Positions 30,571 to 39,240 are shown, counted from the first letter of the stretch. The stretch is DNA of 64,000 bases from Micromonospora sp. C95 (GCF_018070465.1 NZ_JAGPXT010000012.1:97862-161861); one strand, 5' to 3'. A program made the numbers and translations. The notes: generated from the sequence alone by a model not told the origin.

Positions 30571-30792
30571 ATGACTGACGAGAAGACAAGCGGGTCGGAC
30601 GAGCGACTCAGCTACGAACAGGCCCGCGCCGAACTCGCGTCGGTGGTGGAGCGGCTGGAGGCCGGCGGCACGTCGCTTGAGGAGTCGCTGGCGCTGTGGG
30701 AGCGCGGCGAGGCGCTGGCGGTCATCTGCCAGCGTTGGCTCGACGGTGCCCGCGCCCGCATCGACGCCACCCGACCTGAGCCGGCTGCCTGA
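30571..30792 (+). CDS. xseB: Exodeoxyribonuclease VII small subunit
   Basis: A 73-residue XseB, which binds the helical arm of XseA to complete exonuclease VII. It shows the family pattern SYEQARAELASVVERLE followed by GTSLEESLALWERGEAL and ends soon after. The ATG at 30571 gives the usual N-terminus; an in-frame ATG 9 nt upstream is possible. It follows xseA on the same strand. A stable hairpin lies further downstream, before the convergent lipoprotein gene. Confidence 0.94.
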   Translation: MTDEKTSGSDERLSYEQARAELASVVERLEAGGTSLEESLALWERGEALAVICQRWLDGARARIDATRPEPAA

Positions 30793-30923
30793 CCAGGCTC
30801 GCAGGCGCATCCGCCGCCGACGGCAGGCCGACCGGCACGGCCAGCCCAGCACCCGGGTGACCGGCAGGCCGACCGACACGGCACGGCCAGGTGACGGGTT
30901 GTCCAGCCGATCCCGGCAGCCGG

Positions 30924-30953
30924 CGCGGCGGGAGCCGACCGGCTCCCGCCGCG
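30924..30953. terminator. Bidirectional hairpin terminator
   Basis: CGCGGCGGGAGCC (30924-30936) pairs perfectly over 13 bp with 30941-30953 around a GACC loop. It lies between the convergent xseB and lipoprotein genes and can end both transcripts. The rest of this 218-bp spacer shows nothing recognisable. Confidence 0.8.
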
Positions 30954-31010
30954 ATGCGTACGGGTTCGTTTCGGGCGAGGCGGCCGTCCGGCCACCTCGC
31001 CGTGCTTCGC

Positions 31011-31844
31011 TCAGTCGAACAGGTTGTACAGCTCCGGCGGCGCCTCCACGACCTGGTCGGCCGGCGGCTTGGTCGCCTCGGTCGCGTTGCCGTAGTCGGA
31101 GTAGGTCACCCTGATCTCCTGCCCGGCGGGCCGGCCACCCTCGGGCAGTCGGATGACCATCTCGGTGAGCCGTCCCTGGGCGTCGGTCGTCGCGGTGAAC
31201 GGCACCGACTTCGCCTCCGCGCCGAGCGCGGCGACCACGCTCGGGTCGAGGGAACCGGCGTCGGCCGCCTTCGACAGGTCGAGAGTGCCCGCGTACGCTC
31301 CGTCGCCGGTGCGGCGGACGTCGGTGACGGCCTGCGTCAACGCCTCGCTGCCGGCGGGGTCGACCTTGTCGAAGTCGAAGCCGAGGCTGCGGTTGCCCTG
31401 AATCCGGCTCTGGTCGAGGTGGTGGTACTTGCCGAGGTTGAGTCGGTCCGCCCCGGGCACGCCGCTGGCCGCCTGGCCCTGAAGGTCCAGCTTCACCCAG
31501 CTGTCCGGCTTGGCGTGGATGACGTCAAGGCTGATCGCCAGGTCGTCGGTCGACTCGCCGAGGCGTACCCGCATCTCGGCGGTCTGGCTCGGCTGGTGCA
31601 CCTGTCCCTCGGCCGTCGAGCCGGCCCCGGACATGCTGAACCTGAAGTTGCCGTTGCGGATCTCCCGGGTCGAGTCCAGCAACGCCTGCTTCGCCTCGGT
31701 GTCGACCTCGGGTGCGGCACCGGTGGCGGTGGCGGACGGTGTGGCGCTCGGCCCGCCGTCGCCGGTGGTGGTGGTGCAGGCGGCGACGCCGGGCGTGAAG
31801 AGGGCGACGGCCACGAGGCCGGCGCTCAGTCGTCGAACGGTCAT
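31011..31844 (-). CDS. LppX/LprAFG-type lipoprotein, paralogue 1
   Basis: A 277-residue lipoprotein with lipobox GVAAC (Cys about residue 23) and a short Thr/Ser-rich linker. The following domain has the alternating beta-strand pattern of LppX/LprF/LprG proteins, which carry lipids or lipoglycans through a hydrophobic pocket in mycobacteria. Examples are GNFRFSMSGAGSTAEGQVHQ, DSWVKLDL and the C-terminal IRVTYSDYGNATEATKPP. The neighbouring gene is a clear paralogue. No efflux-pump gene is beside it. The lipid-carrier role is inferred from the family. Confidence 0.8.
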   Translation of the reverse strand: MTVRRLSAGLVAVALFTPGVAACTTTTGDGGPSATPSATATGAAPEVDTEAKQALLDSTREIRNGNFRFSMSGAGSTAEGQVHQPSQTAEMRVRLGESTDDLAISLDVIHAKPDSWVKLDLQGQAASGVPGADRLNLGKYHHLDQSRIQGNRSLGFDFDKVDPAGSEALTQAVTDVRRTGDGAYAGTLDLSKAADAGSLDPSVVAALGAEAKSVPFTATTDAQGRLTEMVIRLPEGGRPAGQEIRVTYSDYGNATEATKPPADQVVEAPPELYNLFD

Positions 31845-31980
31845 CGGTCTCTCCCAGCAGGGTCATCCGGTGCGTTCTCGCGCCGGAGGCTCCCCTCCTC
31901 TGTTCCCTGCCGCCCGCCCCGGCAATCACCCGAAACCGACCACATCCCTCCGGACCTTCGTCGCCGCGCAGCCCGATCTT

Positions 31981-32011
31981 CGGTACGCGCCCTCGACGAG
32001 GGCGCGTACCG
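31981..32011. terminator. Hairpin between the lipoprotein paralogues
   Basis: CGGTACGCGCCCTCG (31981-31995) and CGAGGGCGCGTACCG (31997-32011) are perfect complements separated by one base. Together with the hairpin at 32038-32062 it forms a double terminator after the second lipoprotein gene. Confidence 0.75.
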
Positions 32012-32037
32012 GCGATCCCGGTCGACCGGAACGCGAA

Positions 32038-32062
32038 CGGGGGTGGGCTGAGCCCACCCCCG
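32038..32062. terminator. Hairpin terminator of lipoprotein paralogue 2
   Basis: CGGGGGTGGGC (32038-32048) pairs over 11 bp with 32052-32062 around a TGA loop, 18 bp past the stop of the minus-strand gene at 32080. Confidence 0.8.
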
Positions 32063-32079
32063 TAGCATTGCCGCTCGGC

Positions 32080-32883
32080 CTACTTGAACATCTCGTAGGT
32101 CTGCTCGCTCGCCTCGATGACCTGGTCCGCCGGCGGCTTCTGCACGGCGGTCGCGGCACCGTAGTCGGCGTAGTTGACCTTGATGTCCTGAGCCTTGGTC
32201 TCGCCCGCCGCGGGCAGGGACAGAACCAGCTCGGTGAGCCGGCCCTCGGCGTCCAGCTTCGCGGTGAACGGGATCGCCTTGGCCTTGTCGCCGAGCGCCT
32301 TGAGCATGTCCTCGTCGGCGGCCACCGAGTCATTCACCGAGGTGAGGTCGAAGGTGCCGCTGTAGGCGCCCTCGCCGGTCTTCTGCACCTCGGCGAGGCC
32401 CTCGAACATGCCGGCGGCGTCGGCCGGGTCGGTGCCCTCCTTGAAGATGTCGAGGTTCTTCGCGTCCTTGGCCTTGGCGGCGTCAAGGTGCTGGTACTTG
32501 TCCTTGATCGCCTCCATCCCCGGGACACCGGCGAACAGGTCACCAAGGTCGACCTTCACCCAGGTGTCCGGCTGGATCTGGATGAGGTCGAAGTCCATGG
32601 TGAAGTCTTCGTCACCCACGGTCATCGCCATCTGAGCGCTGTTGCTGGGCTTGTGGAACGTGCCCTTGCCGGTCATCGAGTCAGCCGCGATGGTGAACGT
32701 GAAGTTGCCCTCGGCCAGCCCCTTGGTGGAGGCGAGAAGCGCCGCCTTCGGGTCGGCCGGAATGCCCGAATCGGTCGAGGCGCCCGCGGAGGGCGAGTCG
32801 CCGCTGGAGTTGTTGCAGGCGGCGAGGCCAGGAACAAGCAGCGTGGCGGCGATCAGGCCCACGCTCCACCGTCGAATGTTCAC
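32080..32883 (-). CDS. LppX/LprAFG-type lipoprotein, paralogue 2
   Basis: A 267-residue lipoprotein related to its neighbour throughout: lipobox GLAAC (Cys about residue 22), GNFTFTIAADSMTGKGTFHK, DTWVKVDLGDLF, GEGAYSGTFDLT and KVNYADYGAATAVQKPP correspond to segments of the other protein. Both should adopt the LppX/LprG fold. The loops are more acidic and lysine-rich than in paralogue 1. It starts at GTG, with a GAGAGA sequence upstream. Two hairpins separate the genes, so they can be expressed independently. Confidence 0.82.
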   Translation of the reverse strand: MNIRRWSVGLIAATLLVPGLAACNNSSGDSPSAGASTDSGIPADPKAALLASTKGLAEGNFTFTIAADSMTGKGTFHKPSNSAQMAMTVGDEDFTMDFDLIQIQPDTWVKVDLGDLFAGVPGMEAIKDKYQHLDAAKAKDAKNLDIFKEGTDPADAAGMFEGLAEVQKTGEGAYSGTFDLTSVNDSVAADEDMLKALGDKAKAIPFTAKLDAEGRLTELVLSLPAAGETKAQDIKVNYADYGAATAVQKPPADQVIEASEQTYEMFK

Positions 32884-33016
32884 AGATCGTCTCTCTTCAA
32901 GCAGGAAAGCCCGGCGACCACTGCTGGCCGGGTAGCGAACCCGGGGAGCGTAGCGGATCGCGCCGACATGCAGGGGGCACCCGATGCGGCGGCCCACCCG
33001 CGTCGGTGGCGGTCGT

Positions 33017-33592
33017 TCAGTCCACGGCAGTGGCGAGCGTGCGCAGCTCGTTGTCCCGGGCGTCGCCGACGATGATCACCGTGCGCTGCGGCTCAAGCAG
33101 CACCAACGCCTGCTCGTTGCCCCGGGCGGTGTACCGCTGCCAGGTGCCCGACCCGAGATCGGTCTGCCCCTGCGGGCGGCCCTTGTCGGTCAGCTCGGCC
33201 GGCAGCAGCCGTTCCGGCGGCACGTTGCTCTGCACCAGTTGCAGGCCCCGCCCCTCCGGGGTGACATATCCCACCCGGAGGATCGCTCCGTCCTCGGCCG
33301 TGCGGTAGGCCGCGCGTACCGCCCGCCACCCGTCACCCAGTTCGGCCGGCTCGCTCACCGGAAACGCACCGGCCGATCTGGCCTGTTCGAAGGCGGGCGC
33401 CGGATCGACCGTGTTCGGCTGGTCCCCACCGAGAAAGCCCCGGTAGAAGGCGAGCAGCAGGGCGATCGGGATCAGCAGCACGAGCAGCGAGATGGCCATG
33501 TCCCGCGGTGACCGCTCGGACTTCGCGGCGGCTGCGGGTGGTGGCACGGACTCGTCGTCGGGCTTGCGGTCAGCAGGCTGTGCAGGTTCCAC
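33017..33592 (-). CDS. DUF4245 membrane protein
   Basis: A 191-residue protein with a charged, Pro/Ala-rich cytoplasmic N-terminus (about 32 residues), one membrane helix (about 34-50, LLVLLIPIALLLAFYRG) and an extracytoplasmic DUF4245 domain. The domain contains GDGWRAVRAAY, LRVGYVTPEGRGLQLVQ and the C-terminal TVIIVGDARDNEL. Function unknown. Genes of this family sit divergently beside glpX in mycobacteria, as here, a conserved but unexplained link. GTG start. Confidence 0.86.
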   Translation of the reverse strand: MEPAQPADRKPDDESVPPPAAAAKSERSPRDMAISLLVLLIPIALLLAFYRGFLGGDQPNTVDPAPAFEQARSAGAFPVSEPAELGDGWRAVRAAYRTAEDGAILRVGYVTPEGRGLQLVQSNVPPERLLPAELTDKGRPQGQTDLGSGTWQRYTARGNEQALVLLEPQRTVIIVGDARDNELRTLATAVD

Positions 33593-33736
33593 CCGGCCAT
33601 TCTCGCAGCCGCCCGACCGGCGGTATCCGTCCCATCACCGCCCCGACCCGGCTGCGCATCCGCCATCGTGTGAGGATCAGCAACGAAGCCGGCAGCGCCG
33701 GCCCGCCCCGCACCGCCGCGAGGAGGAGCCGTTTTC

Positions 33737-34768
33737 ATGACCACCATCAGGACGCGAATTCCACAGAACCTCGACCGCAACCTCGCCCTCGATCTGGTCA
33801 GGGTCACCGAGGCCGCGGCGATGGCCGCCGGCCGGTGGGTCGGCCGGGGCGACAAGGAGGGCGGCGACGGCGCCGCCGTCGACGCGATGCGCAAGCTGAT
33901 CAACTCGATCCCGATGAAGGGCGTCGTGGTGATCGGCGAGGGCGAGAAGGACAACGCCCCGATGCTGTTCAACGGCGAGGAGGTCGGCGACGGCGACGGT
34001 CCCGAGGTGGACGTCGCGGTGGACCCGATCGACGGCACCACCCTGATGAGCAAGGGGATGCCGAACGCGCTCGCGGTGCTGGCCGTGGCCGAACGCGGTG
34101 CGATGTTCGACCCCAGCGCGGTCTTCTACATGGAGAAGCTCGCCGTCGGCCCGGCCTACGCGGACGTGGTGGACATCGAGGCCGGTACTGTCGAAAATCT
34201 TCGTCGCATCGCGAAGACCAAGGGCACAAGCCTCGCCGAGGTCACGGTCTGTGTGCTCGACCGTTCCCGGCATGACGGCCTGGTCGACGAGATCCGCCGC
34301 GCGGGGGCCGGCATCCGCTTCATCTCCGACGGCGACATCGCCGGTGCGATCGCCGCCGCGCGCGGCGAGTCGGACGTCGACGTGCTGATGGGCATCGGCG
34401 GCACCCCGGAGGGCATCACCGCCGCCTGCGCGCTGAAGTGCATGGGCGGCATGATGCAGGCCAAGCTCTGGCCGCGCGACGACGCCGAGCGTGAGAAGGC
34501 GGTCGCGGCCGGCCACGACCTGGACCGGGTGCTCACCACCGACGACCTGGTCACCGGCGACAACTGCTTCTTCGTGGCCACCGGCATCACCTCCGGGGAC
34601 CTGCTGCGCGGCGTGCGGTACCGGGCCGGCGGGGCGTACACCCAGTCGATCGTGATGCGCTCCAAGAGCGGCACCATCCGGGTGATCGACTCGTACCACC
34701 GCTTGGAGAAGCTGGCGCTGTACTCGGCGGTGGACTTCGACGGTCGGCCACTGGACGAACAGGCTTGA
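33737..34768 (+). CDS. glpX: Fructose-1,6-bisphosphatase class II
   Basis: A 343-residue GlpX, the gluconeogenic phosphatase converting fructose 1,6-bisphosphate to fructose 6-phosphate. The metal and substrate motifs are present: VVIGEGEKDNAPML, DPIDGTTLMSKGMPNAL and IGGTPEGITAACALKCMGG. GAGGAG precedes the ATG. It diverges from the DUF4245 gene, and a transporter gene overlaps its stop. With pckG in the same window it completes the two committed steps of gluconeogenesis. Confidence 0.97.
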   Translation: MTTIRTRIPQNLDRNLALDLVRVTEAAAMAAGRWVGRGDKEGGDGAAVDAMRKLINSIPMKGVVVIGEGEKDNAPMLFNGEEVGDGDGPEVDVAVDPIDGTTLMSKGMPNALAVLAVAERGAMFDPSAVFYMEKLAVGPAYADVVDIEAGTVENLRRIAKTKGTSLAEVTVCVLDRSRHDGLVDEIRRAGAGIRFISDGDIAGAIAAARGESDVDVLMGIGGTPEGITAACALKCMGGMMQAKLWPRDDAEREKAVAAGHDLDRVLTTDDLVTGDNCFFVATGITSGDLLRGVRYRAGGAYTQSIVMRSKSGTIRVIDSYHRLEKLALYSAVDFDGRPLDEQA

Positions 34769-35793
34769 GTGCCCCCACGGCGACCCGGCCGGCGGTGTCG
34801 GCGGGTCGCCGGTTCGGCGCGGTGGCGCTGGCGACCGGAGCCGGGGTCGGGGTGGCGACGCAGTCGCGGATCAACGGCGAGTTGGGCGTACGCCTCGGTG
34901 ACGGGGTCGCCGCCGCGGTCGTCTCGTTCGGTTCGGGCCTGCTGCTGTTGCTGGTGCTGGTCCCGGCCACCGACGCCGGGCGGCGCGGGCTGGCGACGCT
35001 GCGTACCGCGCTGAGCCGCCGGACGCTGCGGCCCTGGCAGTGCCTCGGCGGTGCGTGCGGCGCGTTCCTGGTCTTCAGCCAGGGCGCCACCGTCGGCACC
35101 CTGGGAGTCGCGGTGTTCACCGTGGCGGTCGTGGCGGGCCAGTCCGCCAGCAGCCTGCTTGTCGACCGGGCGGGGATCGGCCCGAGTGGCCGGCGCCCGG
35201 TGACCGGCGCCCGACTGGCCGGTGCGGCGCTGACCGTGGTCGCGGTGCTGCTGGCGGTCAGCGACCGGTTCCGCGAGCCGTCCACCCTCGCTCTGGCCCT
35301 GCTGCCGCTGCTGGCCGGCGTGGCGGTGGCCTGGCAGCAGGCGGTGAACGGGTGGGTCCGGGTGCTTACCGAGAGCACGCTGACCGCCACGCTCGTCAAC
35401 TTCGCCGCCGGTACGGCGGTGCTGCTTGTCGCGTTCCTCGTCAGCCTCACGCTGCGGGGTCTGCCGCCCGGCGGACTGCCCACCGACGGCTGGCTCTACC
35501 TCGGCGGGCCGATCGGCGTCGCGTTCATCGCGGTGGCCGCCGCGGTGGTGCGTCTAACCGGTGTGTTGCTGCTCGGCCTGGCCACCGTCGCCGGCCAGGT
35601 GATCGGTGCCGTGCTGCTGGACGTGCTGATGCCCTCCGCCGCCTCGCATCCCGACCCGACAACCCTGCTCGGTGCCGTCCTGACCCTGGTCGCGGTGGCG
35701 GTCGCCGCGCTCGGCGGACAGGTCAGGGCATGGTCATCGGGGACTCGGAGCGGTACGGCCCGTCGAGGTCGGACCGACGGCGACGGAAGATGA
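34765..35793 (+). CDS. DMT-type (DUF606/YdcZ-like) membrane transporter
   Basis: A 342-residue protein with about ten hydrophobic helices arranged as two similar halves (AVALATGAGVGVATQSRINGE and, later, LLAGVAVAWQQAVNGWVRVL), the internal duplication of DMT-type DUF606 transporters. Substrate unknown. The TTG start overlaps the glpX stop (TTGA); a GTG a few codons inside is an alternative. Its last 71 bp overlap the 3' end of the convergent rhomboid gene, and the tail is basic and hydrophilic. Confidence 0.8.
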   Translation: MSAPTATRPAVSAGRRFGAVALATGAGVGVATQSRINGELGVRLGDGVAAAVVSFGSGLLLLLVLVPATDAGRRGLATLRTALSRRTLRPWQCLGGACGAFLVFSQGATVGTLGVAVFTVAVVAGQSASSLLVDRAGIGPSGRRPVTGARLAGAALTVVAVLLAVSDRFREPSTLALALLPLLAGVAVAWQQAVNGWVRVLTESTLTATLVNFAAGTAVLLVAFLVSLTLRGLPPGGLPTDGWLYLGGPIGVAFIAVAAAVVRLTGVLLLGLATVAGQVIGAVLLDVLMPSAASHPDPTTLLGAVLTLVAVAVAALGGQVRAWSSGTRSGTARRGRTDGDGR

Positions 35794-36376
35794 TCGCGGC
35801 CACGATGCCGCCGAGCAACCCGAACAGGTGCCCCTGCCAGGAGATCCGTTCGTCGGTGGGCAGCACGCCGACCAGTAGGCCGCCGTAGAGGAGCCCGACC
35901 AGCAGGAACACGGCAAAGTTCCACCAGCTCCGCTCGAAGATGCCCCGGGTGAGCAGGATGCCGAGATACCCGAAGATCACCCCGCTGGCGCCGACCACGA
36001 TCGTGTTCGACGAACCGGTGAACCACACGCCGAGCCCGCTCACCAGGACGATCACCAGGGTGGACCAGAGGAAGCGCCGGGCGCCCGCGGCCAGCACGAA
36101 GGTGCCGAGAAGGATCAGCGGGATGCTGTTGCTGTAGAGGTGGTCGAAGCCGTGGTGCAGGAACGGCGAGAAGAAGACGCCGTCCAGCCCGTCGATGCGC
36201 TGCGGGATGATCCCGGCGGCGGAGTCGAACCCGGCGCCCAGCCAGACGTCGAGGCCCTCGATCAGAAAGAGCACCGGAACCACCGCGCACATGGCGACGA
36301 ACGCCCGGCCGATGGACGCGTAGAAGGCCACGGTGCCGAACCGGTGGGGATCGCCGTTTGCGGGGAGCAGGGTCAC
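35723..36376 (-). CDS. Rhomboid family intramembrane serine protease
   Basis: A 217-residue rhomboid protease with six predicted helices. The catalytic serine is in GASG (S131) and the histidine in WQGHLFG (H183), the rhomboid dyad. The HHGFDHLYSNSIPL segment corresponds to the conserved helix-2 HxxxxHxxxN region. It cleaves substrates within the membrane; the substrate here is unknown. GTG start. The 3' end overlaps the convergent transporter gene by 71 bp. Confidence 0.9.
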   Translation of the reverse strand: MTLLPANGDPHRFGTVAFYASIGRAFVAMCAVVPVLFLIEGLDVWLGAGFDSAAGIIPQRIDGLDGVFFSPFLHHGFDHLYSNSIPLILLGTFVLAAGARRFLWSTLVIVLVSGLGVWFTGSSNTIVVGASGVIFGYLGILLTRGIFERSWWNFAVFLLVGLLYGGLLVGVLPTDERISWQGHLFGLLGGIVAAIIFRRRRSDLDGPYRSESPMTMP

Positions 36377-36477
36377 CCGTAAACAGCTATCAGTAAACGC
36401 CGGTGGCCGCCACTTTTCCGGGCACGAGGCGCACGGCCGCGGGACGCGTTCTCCGCGCCCCGCCGCCGTGGTTCAGC

Positions 36478-37152
36478 TCAGTAGTAACCCTTGGCCTGCG
36501 AGTGGTTCCACGCCGCACAGGGTGTGCTGTAGCGGCCCTTGATGTAGCCGAGCCCCCACTTGATCTGGGTGACCGGGTTGGTCTCCCAGTCGGAACCGAC
36601 CGAGGACATCTTGTTCCCCGGGTACGCCTGCGGGATGCCGTACGCCCCGGAGGAGGAATTGCGGGCCTTGTGGTTCCAGCCACTCTCCTTGTTCCAGAGC
36701 CTGTCCAGACAGGGGAACTGGTCGATCTTGAAGCCCGCGTCGATCATCAGCGCGCAGCCGACCTTCCGGTTACCGCTGTACTCCTCGCAGGACTCGGGGA
36801 TCGGGCCGTCGTACGGCTTCGCGGCCCGGGCCGCGGCCTCCCTGGCGGCCTTCTCCTCGGCCTTCTTGCGCGCCGCCTCCTCGGCCTTGCGGGCCTTCTC
36901 GGCGGCGGCCTTGGCCTGCTTCCGCACTTCGGTGGCCTGCTGCCGGGCGGTACGCACCTGGCGGGAGACCGTCTCCTGCTGCCGGTACTCGACGTTGACG
37001 TCGACGTCGCTGACGCTGCCGGCCACTTGAGCGCCGGGGCCTGAGCGCTGGGACTGGCGGTCCTCACTGAGGTAGAAACCACCGGCCACGCCCACCGAGA
37101 GCAGCGCGACGGCTGCGGTGCGGGCGGCGAACCGGCTCCACGGCCGACTCAC
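36478..37152 (-). CDS. Secreted lytic transglycosylase-like protein
   Basis: A 224-residue exported protein. An N-terminal signal/anchor (about residues 10-27) is followed by a long Lys/Ala/Glu coiled coil (about 55-112). The C-terminal lysozyme-like transglycosylase domain has CLDRLWNKESGWN with likely catalytic E156, SSSGAYGIPQAYPG and the closing IKGRYSTPCAAWNH. It should cleave peptidoglycan glycan strands. The GTG start sits in a small hairpin with its ribosome-binding site, and a Crp-type site lies 240 bp upstream, so expression looks tightly controlled. Confidence 0.88.
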   Translation of the reverse strand: MSRPWSRFAARTAAVALLSVGVAGGFYLSEDRQSQRSGPGAQVAGSVSDVDVNVEYRQQETVSRQVRTARQQATEVRKQAKAAAEKARKAEEAARKKAEEKAAREAAARAAKPYDGPIPESCEEYSGNRKVGCALMIDAGFKIDQFPCLDRLWNKESGWNHKARNSSSGAYGIPQAYPGNKMSSVGSDWETNPVTQIKWGLGYIKGRYSTPCAAWNHSQAKGYY

Positions 37153-37168
37153 GAAGTGATCCCTTCGT
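37151..37168 (-). promoter_or_regulatory. Hairpin over the ribosome-binding site and start
   Basis: On the minus strand ACGAAG pairs with CTTCGT around a GGATCA loop. The stem and loop contain the AAGGGA ribosome-binding site and the first two bases of the GTG start of the lytic transglycosylase gene. It could limit translation. Confidence 0.55.
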
Positions 37169-37175
37169 CGGGGTC

Positions 37176-37246
37176 AGGGTCGCGGCGTGCCGCGACCCTG
37201 CTGCGGTCGTGGCGCACCACGGGCGCCCGTGGCCGGCGTACCGGCC
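37176..37246 (-). promoter_or_regulatory. Structured 5' leader hairpins
   Basis: Three adjacent hairpins lie in the leader of the lytic transglycosylase gene: an 11-bp stem (37176-37186 with 37189-37199), a 16-bp perfect palindrome CCACGGGCGCCCGTGG (37217-37232) and GGCCGG/CCGGCC (37231-37246). I saw none of the conserved GGGTGAA-type motifs of the c-di-AMP riboswitch. It may be a different structured leader. Confidence 0.5.
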
Positions 37247-37391
37247 ACCGTGGACGCACCGCCTCGCCTGGCCGGCGTCGTCCGCTCCGCGGTTGGAGTG
37301 ACGAACGATCGCCAACGATGCGTCCGGTGCGTGGGCGCCCGTGGGACACCATCGCGCACAGTGAGGCTGATGGGAAACTGCGGACCTCAAT

Positions 37392-37407
37392 TGTGACGTG
37401 GGTCACA
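37392..37407. promoter_or_regulatory. Crp/Fnr-type binding site
   Basis: TGTGACGTGGGTCACA is a perfect TGTGA-N6-TCACA palindrome, the Crp consensus. It lies 240 bp upstream of the lytic transglycosylase start in the only spacer between that gene and phoH. Mycobacterial Crp controls the resuscitation-factor gene rpfA through such a site, so a similar role here is plausible. Confidence 0.75.
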
Positions 37408-37441
37408 CCGAATTTCGGCGGAATATCCCCCAAAAAGGTGG

Positions 37442-38857
37442 TCAGGTCGGGATGTCCTCCAGCAGGTCCGTCACCATCGCGGCGATCGGCGATCGCTCCG
37501 AACGGCTGAGCGTCACGTGCGCGAACAGCTGATGACCCTTCAACGCCTCGATCACCGCCGTGACGCCGTCGTGCCGTCCGACCCGCAGATTGTCCCGCTG
37601 AGCGACGTCGTGGGTCAGTACCACCCGCGAGCCCTGGCCGATCCGGGAGAGCACGGTCAGCAGCACGCCGCGCTCAAGTGACTGCGCCTCGTCGACGATG
37701 ACGAAGGCGTCGTGCAGACTGCGGCCCCGGATGTGGGTCAGCGGCAGCACCTCGAGCAGACCGCGTGAGGTGACCTCCTCCAGCACGTTCTCGTGCACCA
37801 CCGCGCCGAGGGTGTCGAAGACCGCCTGCGCCCAGGGCGACATCTTCTCCGACTCCGAGCCGGGCAGGTAGCCCAGTTCCTGCCCACCGACGGCGTACAG
37901 CGGGCGGAAGACGATCACCTTCTTGTGCCGGCGACGTTCCATCACCGCCTCCAGCCCCGCGCACAGCGCCAGGGCGGACTTACCGGTACCGGCCCGGCCG
38001 CCGAGCGAGACGATGCCGATCGACTCGTCGAGCAGCAGATCGAGCGCGACCCGTTGCTCGGCCGAGCGCCCGTGCACACCGAACGCCTCCCGGTCGCCCC
38101 GGACCAGCCGCACGGTCTTGTCCGGCAGCACCCGGCCAAGCGCCGAGCCCCGGGACGAGTGCAGCACCAGGCCGGTGTGGCAGGGCAGACCGGCCGCCGC
38201 GTCCACGTCGATGACCTCGCCCGCGTACAGCCGGGTGATGTCGTCCTCGGCGAGTTCCAGCTCGGCCATTCCCGTCCAGGTCGGGTCGCTGGCCTGGCCG
38301 TGCCGGTACTCGTCCGCACGCAGCCCGACGGAGGCGGCCTTGACCCGCAACGGCATGTCCTTGCTGACCAGCGTCACCTCCCGCCCTTCAGCGGCGAGGT
38401 TCAGCGCGACGGAGAGGATCCGAGCGTCGTTGGACTCGTTGCGGAAGCCGGGCGGCAGTACCCCGTCGTCGGTGTGGTTCAGCTCCACCCGCAGCGTGCC
38501 GCCGACGTCGTTGGCGGGCACCGGCCGGTCGAGCCGACCGTGGCGCACCCGCAGCTCGTCGAGCATGCGTAGCGACTGTCGGGCGAACCAGCCCAGCTCC
38601 GCGTGATGCCGTTTGCCCTCCAGCTCGGAGATCACCACCAGCGGAAGCACCACCTCGTGCTCGGCGAAGCGGTGGAATGCCGCCGGATCGCTGAGCAGGA
38701 CCGAGGTGTCCAGAACAAATGACTGGCCCGCTGGTCGAGGCTCCCTGGGGTCGACCGAACCGGCGGCCGCCGTACGGCGGCTCCGGGTGCTGCGGCGGGT
38801 CGTGGTAGTCGCGGCCGGGCCCTGGTCGGCACCGGCGGTCGTACGGCGAGTCGTCAC
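37442..38857 (-). CDS. PhoH-like protein with PIN domain
   Basis: A 471-residue two-domain protein. A basic Thr/Arg-rich N-terminus (about 40 residues) leads into a PIN RNase domain (FVLDTSVLL with D50, ESNDARILSVAL). A PhoH ATPase domain follows with Walker A GGRAGTGKSALA (K293) and DAFVIVDEAQSLE. This PIN-PhoH fusion in actinobacteria acts as an RNA helicase/RNase. The GTG at 38857 has GGAG 9 nt upstream; a more upstream GTG is possible but adds only Arg-rich sequence. Confidence 0.9.
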   Translation of the reverse strand: MTTRRTTAGADQGPAATTTTRRSTRSRRTAAAGSVDPREPRPAGQSFVLDTSVLLSDPAAFHRFAEHEVVLPLVVISELEGKRHHAELGWFARQSLRMLDELRVRHGRLDRPVPANDVGGTLRVELNHTDDGVLPPGFRNESNDARILSVALNLAAEGREVTLVSKDMPLRVKAASVGLRADEYRHGQASDPTWTGMAELELAEDDITRLYAGEVIDVDAAAGLPCHTGLVLHSSRGSALGRVLPDKTVRLVRGDREAFGVHGRSAEQRVALDLLLDESIGIVSLGGRAGTGKSALALCAGLEAVMERRRHKKVIVFRPLYAVGGQELGYLPGSESEKMSPWAQAVFDTLGAVVHENVLEEVTSRGLLEVLPLTHIRGRSLHDAFVIVDEAQSLERGVLLTVLSRIGQGSRVVLTHDVAQRDNLRVGRHDGVTAVIEALKGHQLFAHVTLSRSERSPIAAMVTDLLEDIPT

Positions 38858-39104
38858 AGGCCTGCTCCGGCGGATGGGCACCCGGCCACCCGCGGTCCGC
38901 CTCCTCCGGATGCCCGGCTGACACGGGGTCGGATGCGGGCCCCGTGCGCGAGGTCGCAGGCCGGGCGGGCCGGCTGGCTCGGGACAACCCCGCGCCATGC
39001 CTAGACGCTAGCTCCCCACACCCGTCCCGGCTAGTAGTCGCTCATGAACGGCCGCTGGCCGGGGCAGCCAGGAAGGTCCGCAACCCCGCGAGGACGAGGA
39101 CATG

Positions 39105-39147
39105 CACCGGCCGGGATGCATGCCCCCTGCGCGCATCCCGGCCGGTG
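39105..39147. terminator. Hairpin in the 383-bp spacer upstream of phoH
   Basis: CACCGGCCGGGATGC (39105-39119) pairs perfectly over 15 bp with 39133-39147 around a 13-nt loop. It lies downstream of the minus-strand small membrane-protein gene at 39241 and probably ends that transcript. I see no gene in 38858-39240. Confidence 0.75.
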
Positions 39148-39240
39148 GGACCACCGCCACCGGTCTGACGTGGCCCCGGCGGCGCCACCCGCGAGGGGGT
39201 ACGCGCCGCGTCTGTGGACGGGCCGGAGCCCGTGACCGGT

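Noticed and set aside
31011..32883. Mobile or recent duplication of the two LppX-type lipoproteins
   Set aside because: The paralogues are well diverged and separated by terminators; no flanking repeats suggest recent mobility.
37153..37391. c-di-AMP (ydaO) riboswitch before the lytic transglycosylase gene
   Set aside because: Expected from gene type, but the conserved GGGTGAA and CAGCTAACC-type motifs are not visible on the minus strand.
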